A DNA stretch of 64,000 nt from Bradyrhizobium sp. SRS-191 (GTDB taxonomy: Bacteria > Pseudomonadota > Alphaproteobacteria > Rhizobiales > Xanthobacteraceae): NCBI RefSeq assembly GCF_024586915.1, contig NZ_JANBVS010000003.1:124001-188000 (forward strand). Reading direction: 5' to 3'. Positions within the stretch are counted from its first letter, which is position 1. The number at the start of each line of letters is the position of its first letter. This document shows positions 1-9,576 of the stretch, one piece after another. A program made the translations under genes and the position numbers. The notes under the pieces are model-generated. The model did no database searches. It was given only the letters and a program-made list of their open reading frames with translations, and was not told the DNA's origin.

Positions 1-48
1 GAGCAACACGGCGCATGTGATCGTGCCGATCAAACCTTTCGAGACCAT
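1..48 (-). CDS. N-terminal fragment of a probable exported protein, cut by the left edge
   Basis: Only 16 codons are in the window: ATG at 48 reads MVSKGLIGTITCAVLL toward the left edge. A strong Shine-Dalgarno (GGAGGA, 4-5 nt before the ATG) supports the start. A lysine followed by a hydrophobic run looks like the beginning of a signal peptide. Nothing can be said about the mature protein. Confidence 0.5.
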   Translation of the reverse strand, partial: MVSKGLIGTITCAVLL

Positions 49-335
49 CCCGTCCTCCCGTCGTCCCGCGCGACGTCAATCGCGCGCCCCTGCTGCGAGA
101 TCCCTGGCTGCGGCGGACGGAGGCTTCAACAAAGCCTCGACACCCTCAACCGCGCACCATGATGTTCGTTGATCGACCGTTATCAGTCCGGAGAAAAGCT
201 CCGGATCAGCCGGCCGTTGCGAAGATCATAGCCAAAGTTCCGCTGGCGTCTCTCATGTAGGACACACGGCCGCCATGTCCAGGCCCGAAACCGCGAGTCA
301 CGGTTACCGCTGTGCACGGCGCTGGGCGCAGCGGG

Positions 336-366
336 ATAAGTCATACTTATATTAAGTCATACTAAT
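336..366. promoter_or_regulatory. Tandem palindromic operator-like sites
   Basis: ATAAGTCATACTTAT at 336-350 is a perfect 6-3-6 palindrome. A second copy with the same core (AAGTCATACT) follows at 352-366, so the 10-bp core repeats at 339-348 and 354-363, 15 bp apart. GT-N3-AC inside the palindrome resembles the TNGTNNNACNA operators of FadR-subfamily GntR regulators; that assignment is inference. The sites lie about 290 bp upstream of the leftward gene at 48, and the second copy overlaps the stop codon of the epimerase-like gene. The remaining sequence between 49 and 335 shows no gene. Confidence 0.4.
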
Positions 367-1243
367 CAGATGAGCCGACGCGGATTCGACAGTGCAGCGT
401 TTCGGCTGCGCCCGGTGCGATGTACATCAGCCCAGGCTTGTTCGCGAATTCACCGTCGAAATTCACCGGGCTTGCGAAGCCGCGCCATGGCTCGATGCAC
501 AGGAACGGGGCGTCGCCCGGCTTCGACCACAGTCCGAGCTGGTGTAAATTATCCCAGGATAATTCCAGTGCAGGGCCCTTGGTTCCGACCAGGCGAACTG
601 AGCGGCTGGCCAGCTGATCGAGGATGATGGCATCGTCGACAAACAGGCCTTCGTTCAGTGAGAGAACGCGCCCCTCGATCGGTGATGGCTCGGGCTGTTC
701 GCGCAGCAGCCCACCAGACAGGCGCCGGATTGGCGCCGGCTCAGGCTCTGCAAAGATCAGCCGATAGCTCTCCTTCGGCTCGCCCGGGAGCAGCGGCCAG
801 TTGAACGCCGGATGCGCCCCGAACGAGGCCGGCAGTTCTTCCGCGCCGCGATTGGCGATCTCGATCTGCATCTCGAGCGCGTCGGCCGTGATCCGGTAAG
901 TCAAGGTCAGGCTGAAAGCGAATGGGTAGCGGGCGCGCGTGGTCTCGTCGTCGGTCAGGCGCAGCACGAAGGCCTCGGCGCTGCGCTGCAGCCAAGTGAA
1001 GCGCATGTCGCGGGCAAAGCCGTGCTGCGTCATTGGGTAGAATCGGCCGCGATGCTGCAGCTGGTCGTTCTTGAGCCGGCCGACGATCGGAAACAGCCAG
1101 GGCGCATGGCGCGGCCAAGCGGGGGCCGCCTGCCAAAGCAGCTCCAAACCACCGCCAGTCTTCAGCGAGCAGAGCTCGGCGCCATCAGCCTTGACGGTGG
1201 CGGCGATGCCGCCGGCGCTGATCGTATGGAGGTCCTCGCTCAT
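362..1243 (-). CDS. Aldose 1-epimerase family protein (mutarotase-like)
   Basis: This 293-residue protein has the galactose mutarotase-like fold signature. His74 sits in QHGFARD, a second His in AHPAFNW, and a late acidic residue in LCIEPWRGF; these fit the His/His/Glu catalytic set of aldose 1-epimerases. The subfamily is the short LacX-like group, whose members interconvert anomers of hexoses or hexose phosphates in the cytoplasm. It is the last gene of a minus-strand run that starts with pxpA, 76 bp after a sugar-type permease gene. That suggests it conditions a sugar brought in by the importer. No strong ribosome binding site is seen before the ATG at 1243. The exact sugar cannot be told. 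Confidence 0.85.
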   Translation of the reverse strand: MSEDLHTISAGGIAATVKADGAELCSLKTGGGLELLWQAAPAWPRHAPWLFPIVGRLKNDQLQHRGRFYPMTQHGFARDMRFTWLQRSAEAFVLRLTDDETTRARYPFAFSLTLTYRITADALEMQIEIANRGAEELPASFGAHPAFNWPLLPGEPKESYRLIFAEPEPAPIRRLSGGLLREQPEPSPIEGRVLSLNEGLFVDDAIILDQLASRSVRLVGTKGPALELSWDNLHQLGLWSKPGDAPFLCIEPWRGFASPVNFDGEFANKPGLMYIAPGAAETLHCRIRVGSSD

Positions 1244-1319
1244 GTCGCATCATCCGTCCCGGGAGATCACGACGGGTGATGCCGGATTGCGGCGACGGCG
1301 TCCAGAGCTTGTCCCGGGA

Positions 1320-2366
1320 TCACCGCTCGCCGACCAGCAACCGGTAGCGGAACTGATCGAGGATGACGGCGAGGACCAAGAGCGAGCCGAGCAGCACCAT
1401 CTGCATGTAGGAGCCGATCTGCGCGATGTTCATGCCGTTCTGCAGCAGCACGATGAAGAAGCCGCCGAGCACGACGTTCTCCACCCGGCCGATGCCGCCA
1501 TGCAGCGAGACGCCGGCGATCACGCAGGCTGCGATCGATTCCAGCGCGATGGTGCCGCCGAGATTGGTCTCACCGGAGCCGACGCGGGCGGTGAGCAGGA
1601 GGCCCGCGACGGAGGCGAGCAGCGCGCACATGATATAGGCGATGAACAGCACCTTCGTGGTGTTGACGCCCGAGAGCCTGGCGGCCTTGACGTTGCCGCC
1701 GACCGCCTGGATGTGCTTGCCGAGCCGGGTGCGGTTCATCACCAGCCAGATCGTGGTGGCCGCGACGACCGCGACCAGCACCGGCACCGGGATGTCGAAG
1801 ACGCGGCCGAAGCCGAGGATGTCGCCGAACTCGTAAGGCACGCCGGAGACCGGAACGCCACCGGTCAGGAACAGCGCGATGCCGGCGCCGACCGACTGGA
1901 CGCCGAGGGTCATGATGAAGGGCGAGACGCCGAACACGGCGACGCCGAGACCGTTGATGCTGCCGATGACGAGCGCCGCCGCCAGCCCGGCACAGCAGCC
2001 GAGCACGATCACGAGCCACAGCATGTCCGGCGGCAGCACGTGCGACAGCGCGACCATCGCGAGCGCCGACACCACCGAGGTCAGCGCGATCGCGGTGCCG
2101 ACCGAGAGGTCGAAGCCGCCGGTGACCAGCGCCAGCATCTGCCCCAGCGACACCAGGATCAGGTAAACCGATTGCCGTGCAACGTTGGTGAGGTTCTGCA
2201 GCGCCAGAAACTCCTTCGACACCAGCGAGAAGGCGATCAGGGTGGCAACCAGGAAGAACGGCAGCACGCCGACGCGGAGGAACACGGCGCGCAGGCCGGT
2301 GAGCAGCGCATGGCCGCGGCGTGGCCTCGAGGTGTCCTCGGCGATTGTCGTCGTTGGCATGCTCAC
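1320..2366 (-). CDS. ABC transporter permease, ribose/RbsC type
   Basis: A 348-residue inner membrane protein with about eight to ten hydrophobic segments and the typical RbsC-family motif ALVTGGFDLSVG. It forms the channel of a sugar-type (CUT2) importer together with the ATPase and binding protein encoded upstream. The start is taken as GTG at 2366: it overlaps the ATPase stop codon as GTGA and has GAGGG six bases upstream. An ATG two codons later (2360) is the alternative. Substrates of this family are ribose, xylose, autoinducer-2 and similar small sugars, but the unusual binding protein here makes the ligand uncertain. Confidence 0.9.
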   Translation of the reverse strand: MSMPTTTIAEDTSRPRRGHALLTGLRAVFLRVGVLPFFLVATLIAFSLVSKEFLALQNLTNVARQSVYLILVSLGQMLALVTGGFDLSVGTAIALTSVVSALAMVALSHVLPPDMLWLVIVLGCCAGLAAALVIGSINGLGVAVFGVSPFIMTLGVQSVGAGIALFLTGGVPVSGVPYEFGDILGFGRVFDIPVPVLVAVVAATTIWLVMNRTRLGKHIQAVGGNVKAARLSGVNTTKVLFIAYIMCALLASVAGLLLTARVGSGETNLGGTIALESIAACVIAGVSLHGGIGRVENVVLGGFFIVLLQNGMNIAQIGSYMQMVLLGSLLVLAVILDQFRYRLLVGER

Positions 2367-3880
2367 GCCGAGCCCTCCGTTTCAGCAAAGAAATGTTTCA
2401 AGACGTTCTCTTCCGCGATCGCGCTGCCGGACAGCTCGGCCGCGATGCGGCCCTTGGCGAACACCAGCAGGCGATGCGACAGGTTCATCACTTCCGGCAG
2501 ATCCGAGGAGATCACGACCACGGCCTTGCCGGCCTCGGCGATCGCCTTGATCAGCTGGTACAGCGCCATGCGCGTGCCCATGTCGACGCCGACCGTCGGC
2601 TCGTCGAAGATGTAGACGTCGCGGTCGTCGGCAAAGCCCTTGCCGAACAGCACCTTCTGCTGATTGCCGCCGGACAGTTTCGACACTGCGCGGTCCATCG
2701 CGCCCTTGGCGATGCCGACCTTGTCGCCGATCGCATCCGTCAGCGCGCGGCTGCGCCGCAGACCTACGAAGCCAAGGGGACCGGCCACGTCATCGCGGTC
2801 GAGCAGGCTGATTTCGATGTTGCCGCGCGCGCTCGCGGTCATCTGCAGCCCCTCGCTCTTGCGGTCGGACGGCAGGAAGAACACGCCGTCCTTGAGCAGC
2901 GCGCGCGTCGAGGCGCCGGTCACGTCGCGGCCCTTCAATGTGATCTTGCCGGACTGCAGCGGCTGCAGCCCCATCGCCGTGCGCCAGATCCGCGACTTGC
3001 CACTGCCGACGAGACCCGCGCAGCCGAGCACCTCGCCGGCGCGGACCTCGAGATCGGCGCCATGAACGCCCGCGGTGCGGATGCCCTCCAGCGTCATCAC
3101 CACGGGACCATCGGCACGATGGGCGATCTCCGGATAGACTTGATCGACCGCGCGTCCGGTCATCAGCTCGATCAGCTCGCGCTCCGAGGTGTCGCGCGCC
3201 GAGACAGTGGCGATCAGGCGGCCGTCGCGCAGGATCGAGATGCGGTCGGCGATCTTCTGGAATTCCTGGATGCGGTGCGAGATGTAGATGATGCCGACGC
3301 CCGATGCAGCCGCCTTGCCGATGAAGCCGAACAGCCGCTCGGTCTCGCGCTCGGTCAGCGAGGCCGTGGGCTCGTCGAGGATCAGGACGCGCGCATTGGC
3401 GAGGAACGCCTTGGCAATCTCCACCATCTGCTGCTGCGCGCGCGACAGGCTGGACGCCGGCCGCGTCACGTCGATATCGAAATCGAGCTCGGCAAACAGC
3501 TTTCGCGCACCGGCCAGCATGGCGCGGCGGTCCGTCAGCGGGCCCCGCATCAGCTCGCGGCCGAGATAGAGATTCTCGAACACCGGCAAGGTCGGCACCA
3601 GCGAGAATTCCTGGAACACGGTGCCGATGCCGGCCTTGGCCGCATCATGCACCGAGTGGAAGCTCACCTCGCGGCCGGCGATGCTGATCGCGCCGGAGGT
3701 CGGCCGGAACACGCCGGAAAGGATCGAGATCAAGGTCGACTTGCCGGCGCCGTTCTCACCGAACAGCACATGCACCTCGCCGCGCTCGACCTTGAGATGG
3801 ACGCCGCTGAGCGCCTTGACGCCGGGAAACTCCTTGGTGATCCCGCTCATCTCGACCAGCGGTGCAGCCAAATTACTCAT
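2363..3880 (-). CDS. Sugar ABC transporter ATP-binding protein, RbsA type (double ATPase)
   Basis: A 505-residue protein with two ABC ATPase domains in tandem. The first has Walker A GENGAGKST (residues 41-49), a degenerate signature around SLSRAQQQ, and Walker B ILDEPTASL. The second has the RbsA-type degenerate Walker A GLVGSGKSR, a good signature LSGGNQQK, and YIFDEPTVGVD. Such tandem proteins power CUT2 sugar importers. The reading frame is open for 22 more codons upstream, but ATG at 3880 is preferred because AGGGGCAGG lies just before it and homology begins there. The gene overlaps the permease start by 4 bp, which points to translational coupling. Confidence 0.92.
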   Translation of the reverse strand: MSNLAAPLVEMSGITKEFPGVKALSGVHLKVERGEVHVLFGENGAGKSTLISILSGVFRPTSGAISIAGREVSFHSVHDAAKAGIGTVFQEFSLVPTLPVFENLYLGRELMRGPLTDRRAMLAGARKLFAELDFDIDVTRPASSLSRAQQQMVEIAKAFLANARVLILDEPTASLTERETERLFGFIGKAAASGVGIIYISHRIQEFQKIADRISILRDGRLIATVSARDTSERELIELMTGRAVDQVYPEIAHRADGPVVMTLEGIRTAGVHGADLEVRAGEVLGCAGLVGSGKSRIWRTAMGLQPLQSGKITLKGRDVTGASTRALLKDGVFFLPSDRKSEGLQMTASARGNIEISLLDRDDVAGPLGFVGLRRSRALTDAIGDKVGIAKGAMDRAVSKLSGGNQQKVLFGKGFADDRDVYIFDEPTVGVDMGTRMALYQLIKAIAEAGKAVVVISSDLPEVMNLSHRLLVFAKGRIAAELSGSAIAEENVLKHFFAETEGSA

Positions 3881-3946
3881 CGCCTGCCCCTTGCGATGCG
3901 GCCCCGCCCCGTCAGGGAGCGAAGGCAGAGCCGCACGTTCCCGCAC

Positions 3947-5008
3947 TTAGTTGAAGACGGGTTTGAAGCCGTCCGGGGGAAGGATGTTCGCCTGCGGCAC
4001 CTTGCCGACATTGGCGGAGTCGACCACGAAGATCTTCGGGCCGACATGCTTCACGTAGTCCTTGCCTTCGAGGATGCGCACGGCCTGGTCGACCGCGATG
4101 CGGCCCTGGATCACCATGGAGTCGGCGGGTGCCGCCATGATGAGGCCGCGCTTGATGCCTTCATAGACGCCGGGCGTCATATAGAAGGCGAGCAGATCGA
4201 CCTTGCCCTTGAGGCCGCGCTCGCGGATCAGGCCCTGCGCCGCCTCGGCGGTGACGGCGGTGCCGGCGACATAGCGGATGTTGGGCGCGGCCTGCAGCGC
4301 GTCCTCGACCAGCTTGGCCTGCACCTCCTTGCCGGTGTCGCCATATTTCGGCTCCAGCACCTTGATCGCCGAGCCCTTCACCGCATCCATGAAGCCCTTG
4401 TTGGCGGCCTCGACCCAGCCCGCGCCTGCCGGACCAGGGAACCAGCCCACCACCACCTCGGGCGTGCCGGCCGGATGCTTCTTGGCGAGATAGCTGCCGG
4501 TCTCCGCGCCCATCGTGTAGAACGACACCAGCGACTTCGCCGAGACGTCCGGCGAGGAGATGCCGTTGACAAGGTCGATCACCGGGATCTTCTTCTTGGC
4601 GATCTCGCCGATCACCTTGTTCAAGCCATCCGCCGAGATCGCACCGATGATGACCGCATCGGTGCCCGAGGCGACGCAATCCTCGATCTGCGAGATCTGT
4701 TTGTTCAGCTCGGTATAGCCGCCGGCCTCGACCAGGTTCATCTTGACGCCGAGGCGCTTCGCCTCCTCTGCGACGCCGTAGTCGACGCCGAGCCAATAGG
4801 CGTCCTTCATGTGCGGGAATGAGACGCACAGCTTCCACGGCTTGGAGGCCTTCTCCAACGGCTCGTATTTCACGTCCCACGGCTTGCCGTCCGCTGAGAA
4901 CGGCGGATCGATCTTCGAGGCGTCATAGGGAAACCAGTCGGCGGCATGGGCGCCGGCCGACAGCACCAGCGCCGAGGACGCCAGGAGAACACGAACCAAA
5001 CTCTTCAT
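3947..5008 (-). CDS. Periplasmic substrate-binding protein of a CUT2-type importer, TorT-like
   Basis: A 353-residue protein with a Sec signal peptide (MKSLVRVLLASSALVLSAG, cleavage near AHA-AD) and the type I periplasmic binding fold of the Peripla_BP_4/TorT group. It delivers its ligand to the RbsC/RbsA-type pair encoded after it. GGGG seven bases before the ATG supports the start. TorT-like members include the periplasmic sensor partner of TMAO regulation, but a two-gene ABC partner here argues for transport. The gene begins 60 bp after pxpC with no terminator-like hairpin between them, so it may be cotranscribed with the pxp genes. The ligand is unknown; a sugar or a pyroglutamyl/amide compound are both possible. 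Confidence 0.85.
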   Translation of the reverse strand: MKSLVRVLLASSALVLSAGAHAADWFPYDASKIDPPFSADGKPWDVKYEPLEKASKPWKLCVSFPHMKDAYWLGVDYGVAEEAKRLGVKMNLVEAGGYTELNKQISQIEDCVASGTDAVIIGAISADGLNKVIGEIAKKKIPVIDLVNGISSPDVSAKSLVSFYTMGAETGSYLAKKHPAGTPEVVVGWFPGPAGAGWVEAANKGFMDAVKGSAIKVLEPKYGDTGKEVQAKLVEDALQAAPNIRYVAGTAVTAEAAQGLIRERGLKGKVDLLAFYMTPGVYEGIKRGLIMAAPADSMVIQGRIAVDQAVRILEGKDYVKHVGPKIFVVDSANVGKVPQANILPPDGFKPVFN

Positions 5009-5068
5009 TGAACTACCCCTTTGTCATTCAGTCTTGGAAACCCGGCACAAGCCTGCCCGCTGGCGCGA

Positions 5069-6040
5069 TCAGGCCAATGCCGCCCGGATCTTCTGCAGAA
5101 GAGCTTTGCGATCGGCGCGCGCGGCCAGCGCGCCATCCATGTCGATCTCGACGAAGCGCGTCGGCATGTTTGGCTGCAACTGGCCGATCAGGTCCATGTC
5201 GGCCGAGATCACCGTGCCGACCATGAAGTAGCCGCCGCCGGACACGGCATCGCGATGCAGGATGATCGGCTCCTTGCCGCCGGGCACCTGGATCGAGCCG
5301 TAGGGATAGCAGCTGTCGACGATGTTGGAGGGATCGGAGCCCGCGCCGAACGGCTGCTCGCGCTCGACGAATTTCAACGCCTGTCCGCCACGGAAGCGAT
5401 AGCCCATGCGGTCGGCCTCGGGCGCGACCTTCCACTGGTCGGCGAAGAAGCTCTGCTGCGACTCCGGCAGGATGCGGTGCCAATACAGGCCGGGCAGCAC
5501 GCGCAACTCGGCCGGATGGCCCGGCTTGCGGCGCAGCGCCTCGGGAACGCTTGCGCCGGCCTTGCCACTCGCGGCAGCACCGACCGGCAGCTCGTCGCCG
5601 GCCGCAATCGCGCGGCCCTTGAAGCCGCCGAGCGCACCGATCGGATAGGTCGATCGGCTGCCGAGCGCGAGCGGCACATCGATGCCGCCGGCGACCGCAA
5701 TGATGATGCGCGCGCCGCTCTTCAGATAGTCGAAGCTGAGCACCTGCCCTGCTTTCACGTCCAGAGCGGTCCAGCCCGGCTGCTCGACGCCGTCGAGCTT
5801 GATCGGCATCTCGGCGCCCGTGACGGCGATGCGCGCCGGCGCGGTAAACTCCAGTTGAGGCCCGATGAAGACAGCCTCGAGACACGCCGCGCCCTCATCA
5901 TTGCCGACGAGCATGTTTGCCGCGCGCATGGCGAGCCGATCCATCGCGCCGCCGACGGGAATGCCGAGATGGAAGTAGCCGGGACGGCCGAGGTCCTGCA
6001 CGGTCGTCGACAGGCCCGGATGAAGCACCTTGATGGTCAT
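5069..6040 (-). CDS. pxpC: PxpC-like 5-oxoprolinase subunit / carboxyltransferase domain 2 (AHS2, KipA family)
   Basis: A 323-residue cytoplasmic protein of the KipA/AHS2 family. Start and end match the family: MTIKVLHPGLSTTVQDLGR at the N-terminus, GGAMDRLAMR after it, and a VDSCYPYGSIQVPGG segment. With PxpB and PxpA such proteins form ATP-dependent 5-oxoprolinase, which opens pyroglutamate to glutamate. The AHS1-AHS2 pair is also the carboxyltransferase domain of urea carboxylase. The ATG overlaps the pxpB stop as ATGA. Because a biotin carboxylase and a biotin carrier are in the same operon, a carboxyltransferase role has to be considered alongside the oxoprolinase role. Confidence 0.85.
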   Translation of the reverse strand: MTIKVLHPGLSTTVQDLGRPGYFHLGIPVGGAMDRLAMRAANMLVGNDEGAACLEAVFIGPQLEFTAPARIAVTGAEMPIKLDGVEQPGWTALDVKAGQVLSFDYLKSGARIIIAVAGGIDVPLALGSRSTYPIGALGGFKGRAIAAGDELPVGAAASGKAGASVPEALRRKPGHPAELRVLPGLYWHRILPESQQSFFADQWKVAPEADRMGYRFRGGQALKFVEREQPFGAGSDPSNIVDSCYPYGSIQVPGGKEPIILHRDAVSGGGYFMVGTVISADMDLIGQLQPNMPTRFVEIDMDGALAARADRKALLQKIRAALA

Positions 6041-6905
6041 GCCAGCGCTCCTTCCAGCTTGGCGTTGTAGCCGGTCATGTCCTTCTGGAAATCGCGGAAG
6101 TCGAAGGTGACGTCGCGAATGATGGGAGCGAAGCGGCCGGAGGCGACCTCGCCCAACGCATGGTCGTATTCGTCCTGGCCGATCGGCTTGAACTTGACGA
6201 TGTCGCCAGGGCGGAAGAACACCATGAAGTCGCGCAAATACGAGATGCTCTGCTCCGGATCGAAGATCGGCATCGGCGTGATGCCGAACATCTGGTAGCC
6301 GCCGGCGCCGCGCACCGAATAGATGCAGGAGAAGCAGCCGCCATGGCCGATCGTCAGCTTCGGCGTGTCGGTGCGCGGCCTCAAGTATTTCGGCACCTGG
6401 AGCTGCTTCGCCCGCTCCACCATCTGGTACATGAACGGCAGACCGGCGACGAAGCCGACCATCGAGACGAACCAGGGCGAGCCGCTATGCGCCTTGATGA
6501 AGGCGTCGACATCGGCGAGGCCGTTGACGCGAGCGGCATATTCGAGGTCGGTCGCGGTCGGGTCCTGGTGCCGCTCGCGAAAGCGCATCAGGGTCTCGTG
6601 GGTCCACGGGTCCTGGTAGAATACGGGAATCTCGATGATGCGCGTCTTGATCACGGGCTCGGTCTTGGCCGCCGCGCTCTCGATCCCCTGCACTTCCTTC
6701 AAGATATCGGATGGCTTGATGACATCGGGGTCGAACTTGATCTGGAACGAGGCATTGGCCGGGCAGATCTCCGTGACGCCCTTGATGGAGGCGTCGCGGA
6801 TCGCATTGGTCATCGACAGGCTCTTGAAGAAGGCATCGAGCGACATCGCCTCGTCGCATTCGACGAAGAGATGCTCGTCACCCCCGAAGGAGTAGCGGGT
6901 CGTCA

Positions 6906-6906
<1 letters not shown>
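6037..6906 (-). CDS. pxpB: PxpB-like 5-oxoprolinase subunit / carboxyltransferase domain 1 (AHS1, KipI family)
   Basis: A 289-residue protein of the KipI/AHS1 family. The conserved blocks are SMVGFVAGLPFM, then TIGHGGCFSCIYSVRGAGGYQ, then GITPMPIFD; the reading frame begins at an ATG directly overlapping the end of the biotin carboxylase gene. It is longer than the roughly 240 residues of Bacillus KipI, mainly in the middle (residues 90-150). It pairs with PxpC to form either the ATP-using part of 5-oxoprolinase or, as in urea carboxylase, the carboxyltransferase half. The gene order pxpA-carrier-carboxylase-pxpB-pxpC supports a single multi-subunit enzyme. Confidence 0.85.
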
Positions 6907-8284
<1,378 letters not shown>

Positions 8285-8288
<4 letters not shown>

Positions 8289-8524
8289 GCCTCGACCTCG
8301 GCGATCACCTGGCCGGCCATGATGGCATCGGCGTCATCGACGCTGAAGCGGATATTCCTGCCGGCAACGCCGGCCTTCACCTCGTGGAACGACTTCATCA
8401 CCTCGACGAGGCCGATCACATCGTCAGCGGCAACGCTGTCGCCGTCGTTCTTGAACGGCGCGCTCTCGGGCGACGGCTTGCGGTAGAACACGCCAGGCAG
8501 CGGGGACTTGATTTCAGTGCTCAT
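8285..8524 (-). CDS. Biotin carboxyl carrier protein, short form
   Basis: A 79-residue single-domain biotinyl/lipoyl carrier. The protein begins at KSPLPGVFYRKPSPESAPF and carries the biotinylation motif EVMKSFHEVKAG, with Lys44 as predicted biotin site. It lacks the long N-terminal dimerisation part of true AccB proteins. It lies 3 bp after pxpA and overlaps the biotin carboxylase gene by ATGA. It should shuttle carboxybiotin between the AccC-like protein and the PxpB/PxpC pair. A lipoylated role is unlikely because lipoyl motifs have D-K-A rather than M-K. Confidence 0.9.
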
Positions 8525-8527
8525 GAC

Positions 8528-9325
8528 TCAGGCTTCGCTTTGCGGTTTCTGGGAAACGATGTCGGACGGCGGCGCGATGCGGATGCCGTTGTTGATCAGC
8601 GTCTGGCGCATGGCGCTCGCGATCTCGTAGGCGCCCGGCGTATCCGAATGGAAGCAGATCGACTCGAAGGAAATGTCGATGTCGTCGCCCTCGATGGTGC
8701 GGACCTTGCCGGTCTGGCAGGCGCGCAGCACCTTCTCGGCCACCCCTTGCGGATCGAGCTTCTTGCCGTGCCGGGTGAACACGATCGAGCCGGAGCGATC
8801 GTAATCACGATCCGCATAGAACTCGCGGATGACCGGCTGCCCGGCCTCGACGGCGACACGGTAGGTCACCGAGATGTCCATGCAGAACACGAAGGAGTTC
8901 GGCGCCACCGTGCGCATCAGCTTGATGAAGGAACGCGACAGCTGCTCATTGGCCGCGAGCTCCATATAGAGCGCGCCATGCGGCTTGACGTGCTGCAAGG
9001 TGCCGCCGTGGCGGCGGGCGAATTCTCTGATGGCGCCGACCTGGTAGACGATGTCGTTGATCAGCTCGTCGGCCGAGCCGTCGATGCGGCGGCGGCCGAA
9101 GCCCTGGAGATCGCGATAGCCGGGATGCGCGCCAATGCCGACACCGTGCTGAGTGGCGAGCCGCACCGAGGTGTCCATCAGGTTGGGGTCGCCGGCGTGG
9201 AAGCCGGCGGCGATGTTCGCCGAGCTGATCAGCTCCATCAGCTTGGCATCCTCGGCGTCGCTCAGCCGCCAGGAGCCGAACGCTTCGCCCAGATCGCAAT
9301 TGATATCGACAGTCTTCAGCGGCAC
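8528..9325 (-). CDS. pxpA: 5-oxoprolinase subunit A, LamB/YcsF family
   Basis: A 265-residue cytoplasmic protein with family blocks [13 protein letters not shown] at the N-terminus, [27 protein letters not shown] and HVKPHGALY. It is the family-defining subunit of prokaryotic ATP-dependent 5-oxoprolinase. An open frame extends 28 codons further upstream, but GTG at 9325 is chosen: it has AGGGGAG 5-6 bases before it and homology starts right there. It is the first gene of the minus-strand operon and lies divergent from a LysR regulator gene. The full subunit set A, B and C is present. Confidence 0.92.
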   Translation of the reverse strand: MPLKTVDINCDLGEAFGSWRLSDAEDAKLMELISSANIAAGFHAGDPNLMDTSVRLATQHGVGIGAHPGYRDLQGFGRRRIDGSADELINDIVYQVGAIREFARRHGGTLQHVKPHGALYMELAANEQLSRSFIKLMRTVAPNSFVFCMDISVTYRVAVEAGQPVIREFYADRDYDRSGSIVFTRHGKKLDPQGVAEKVLRACQTGKVRTIEGDDIDISFESICFHSDTPGAYEIASAMRQTLINNGIRIAPPSDIVSQKPQSEA

Positions 9326-9576
9326 AGATGCTCCCCTTACCTGCTCCGTCCCGCCGCGCTGATCAGCGGAGGGTCGGCGGAGATGGACGTTAGGGGGATC
9401 ATCTCCCATTGAAAATTATTATTCTTGGAAATTCATTTTCTCTTTTTTCGATTTACCGCTGACCACGCCTTGTGCGCCACACCTAGTCAAGCAATTGATT
9501 TACTAAAACAAATTGATCTGCCTGTTTGCTTTGCAGCGAGCTCAAGGAATATTCGATTTGCTTTTTTGGAATAAGC
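9326..9576. promoter_or_regulatory. Divergent pxpA / lysR promoter region
   Basis: This is an AT-rich gap between divergent genes. GAAAAT (9411-9416) and ATTTTC (9435-9440) form an interrupted inverted repeat. AATTGAT occurs twice in direct orientation at 9493-9499 and 9511-9517, 18 bp apart, with an ATTT/AAAT partial dyad between them. These fit the kind of sites LysR-type regulators bind next to their own gene. No clear -35/-10 pair could be assigned. Confidence 0.45.

Noticed and set aside
1071..2615. A 514-codon plus-strand open frame
   Set aside because: It covers the permease gene and parts of its two neighbours on the other strand and has no protein family features.
2321..4822. A plus-strand open frame of more than 800 codons
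   Set aside because: It lies antisense to three clear ABC transporter genes. The product is rich in His, Arg, Asp and Gln with no fold, as expected for the reverse frame of GC-rich coding DNA.
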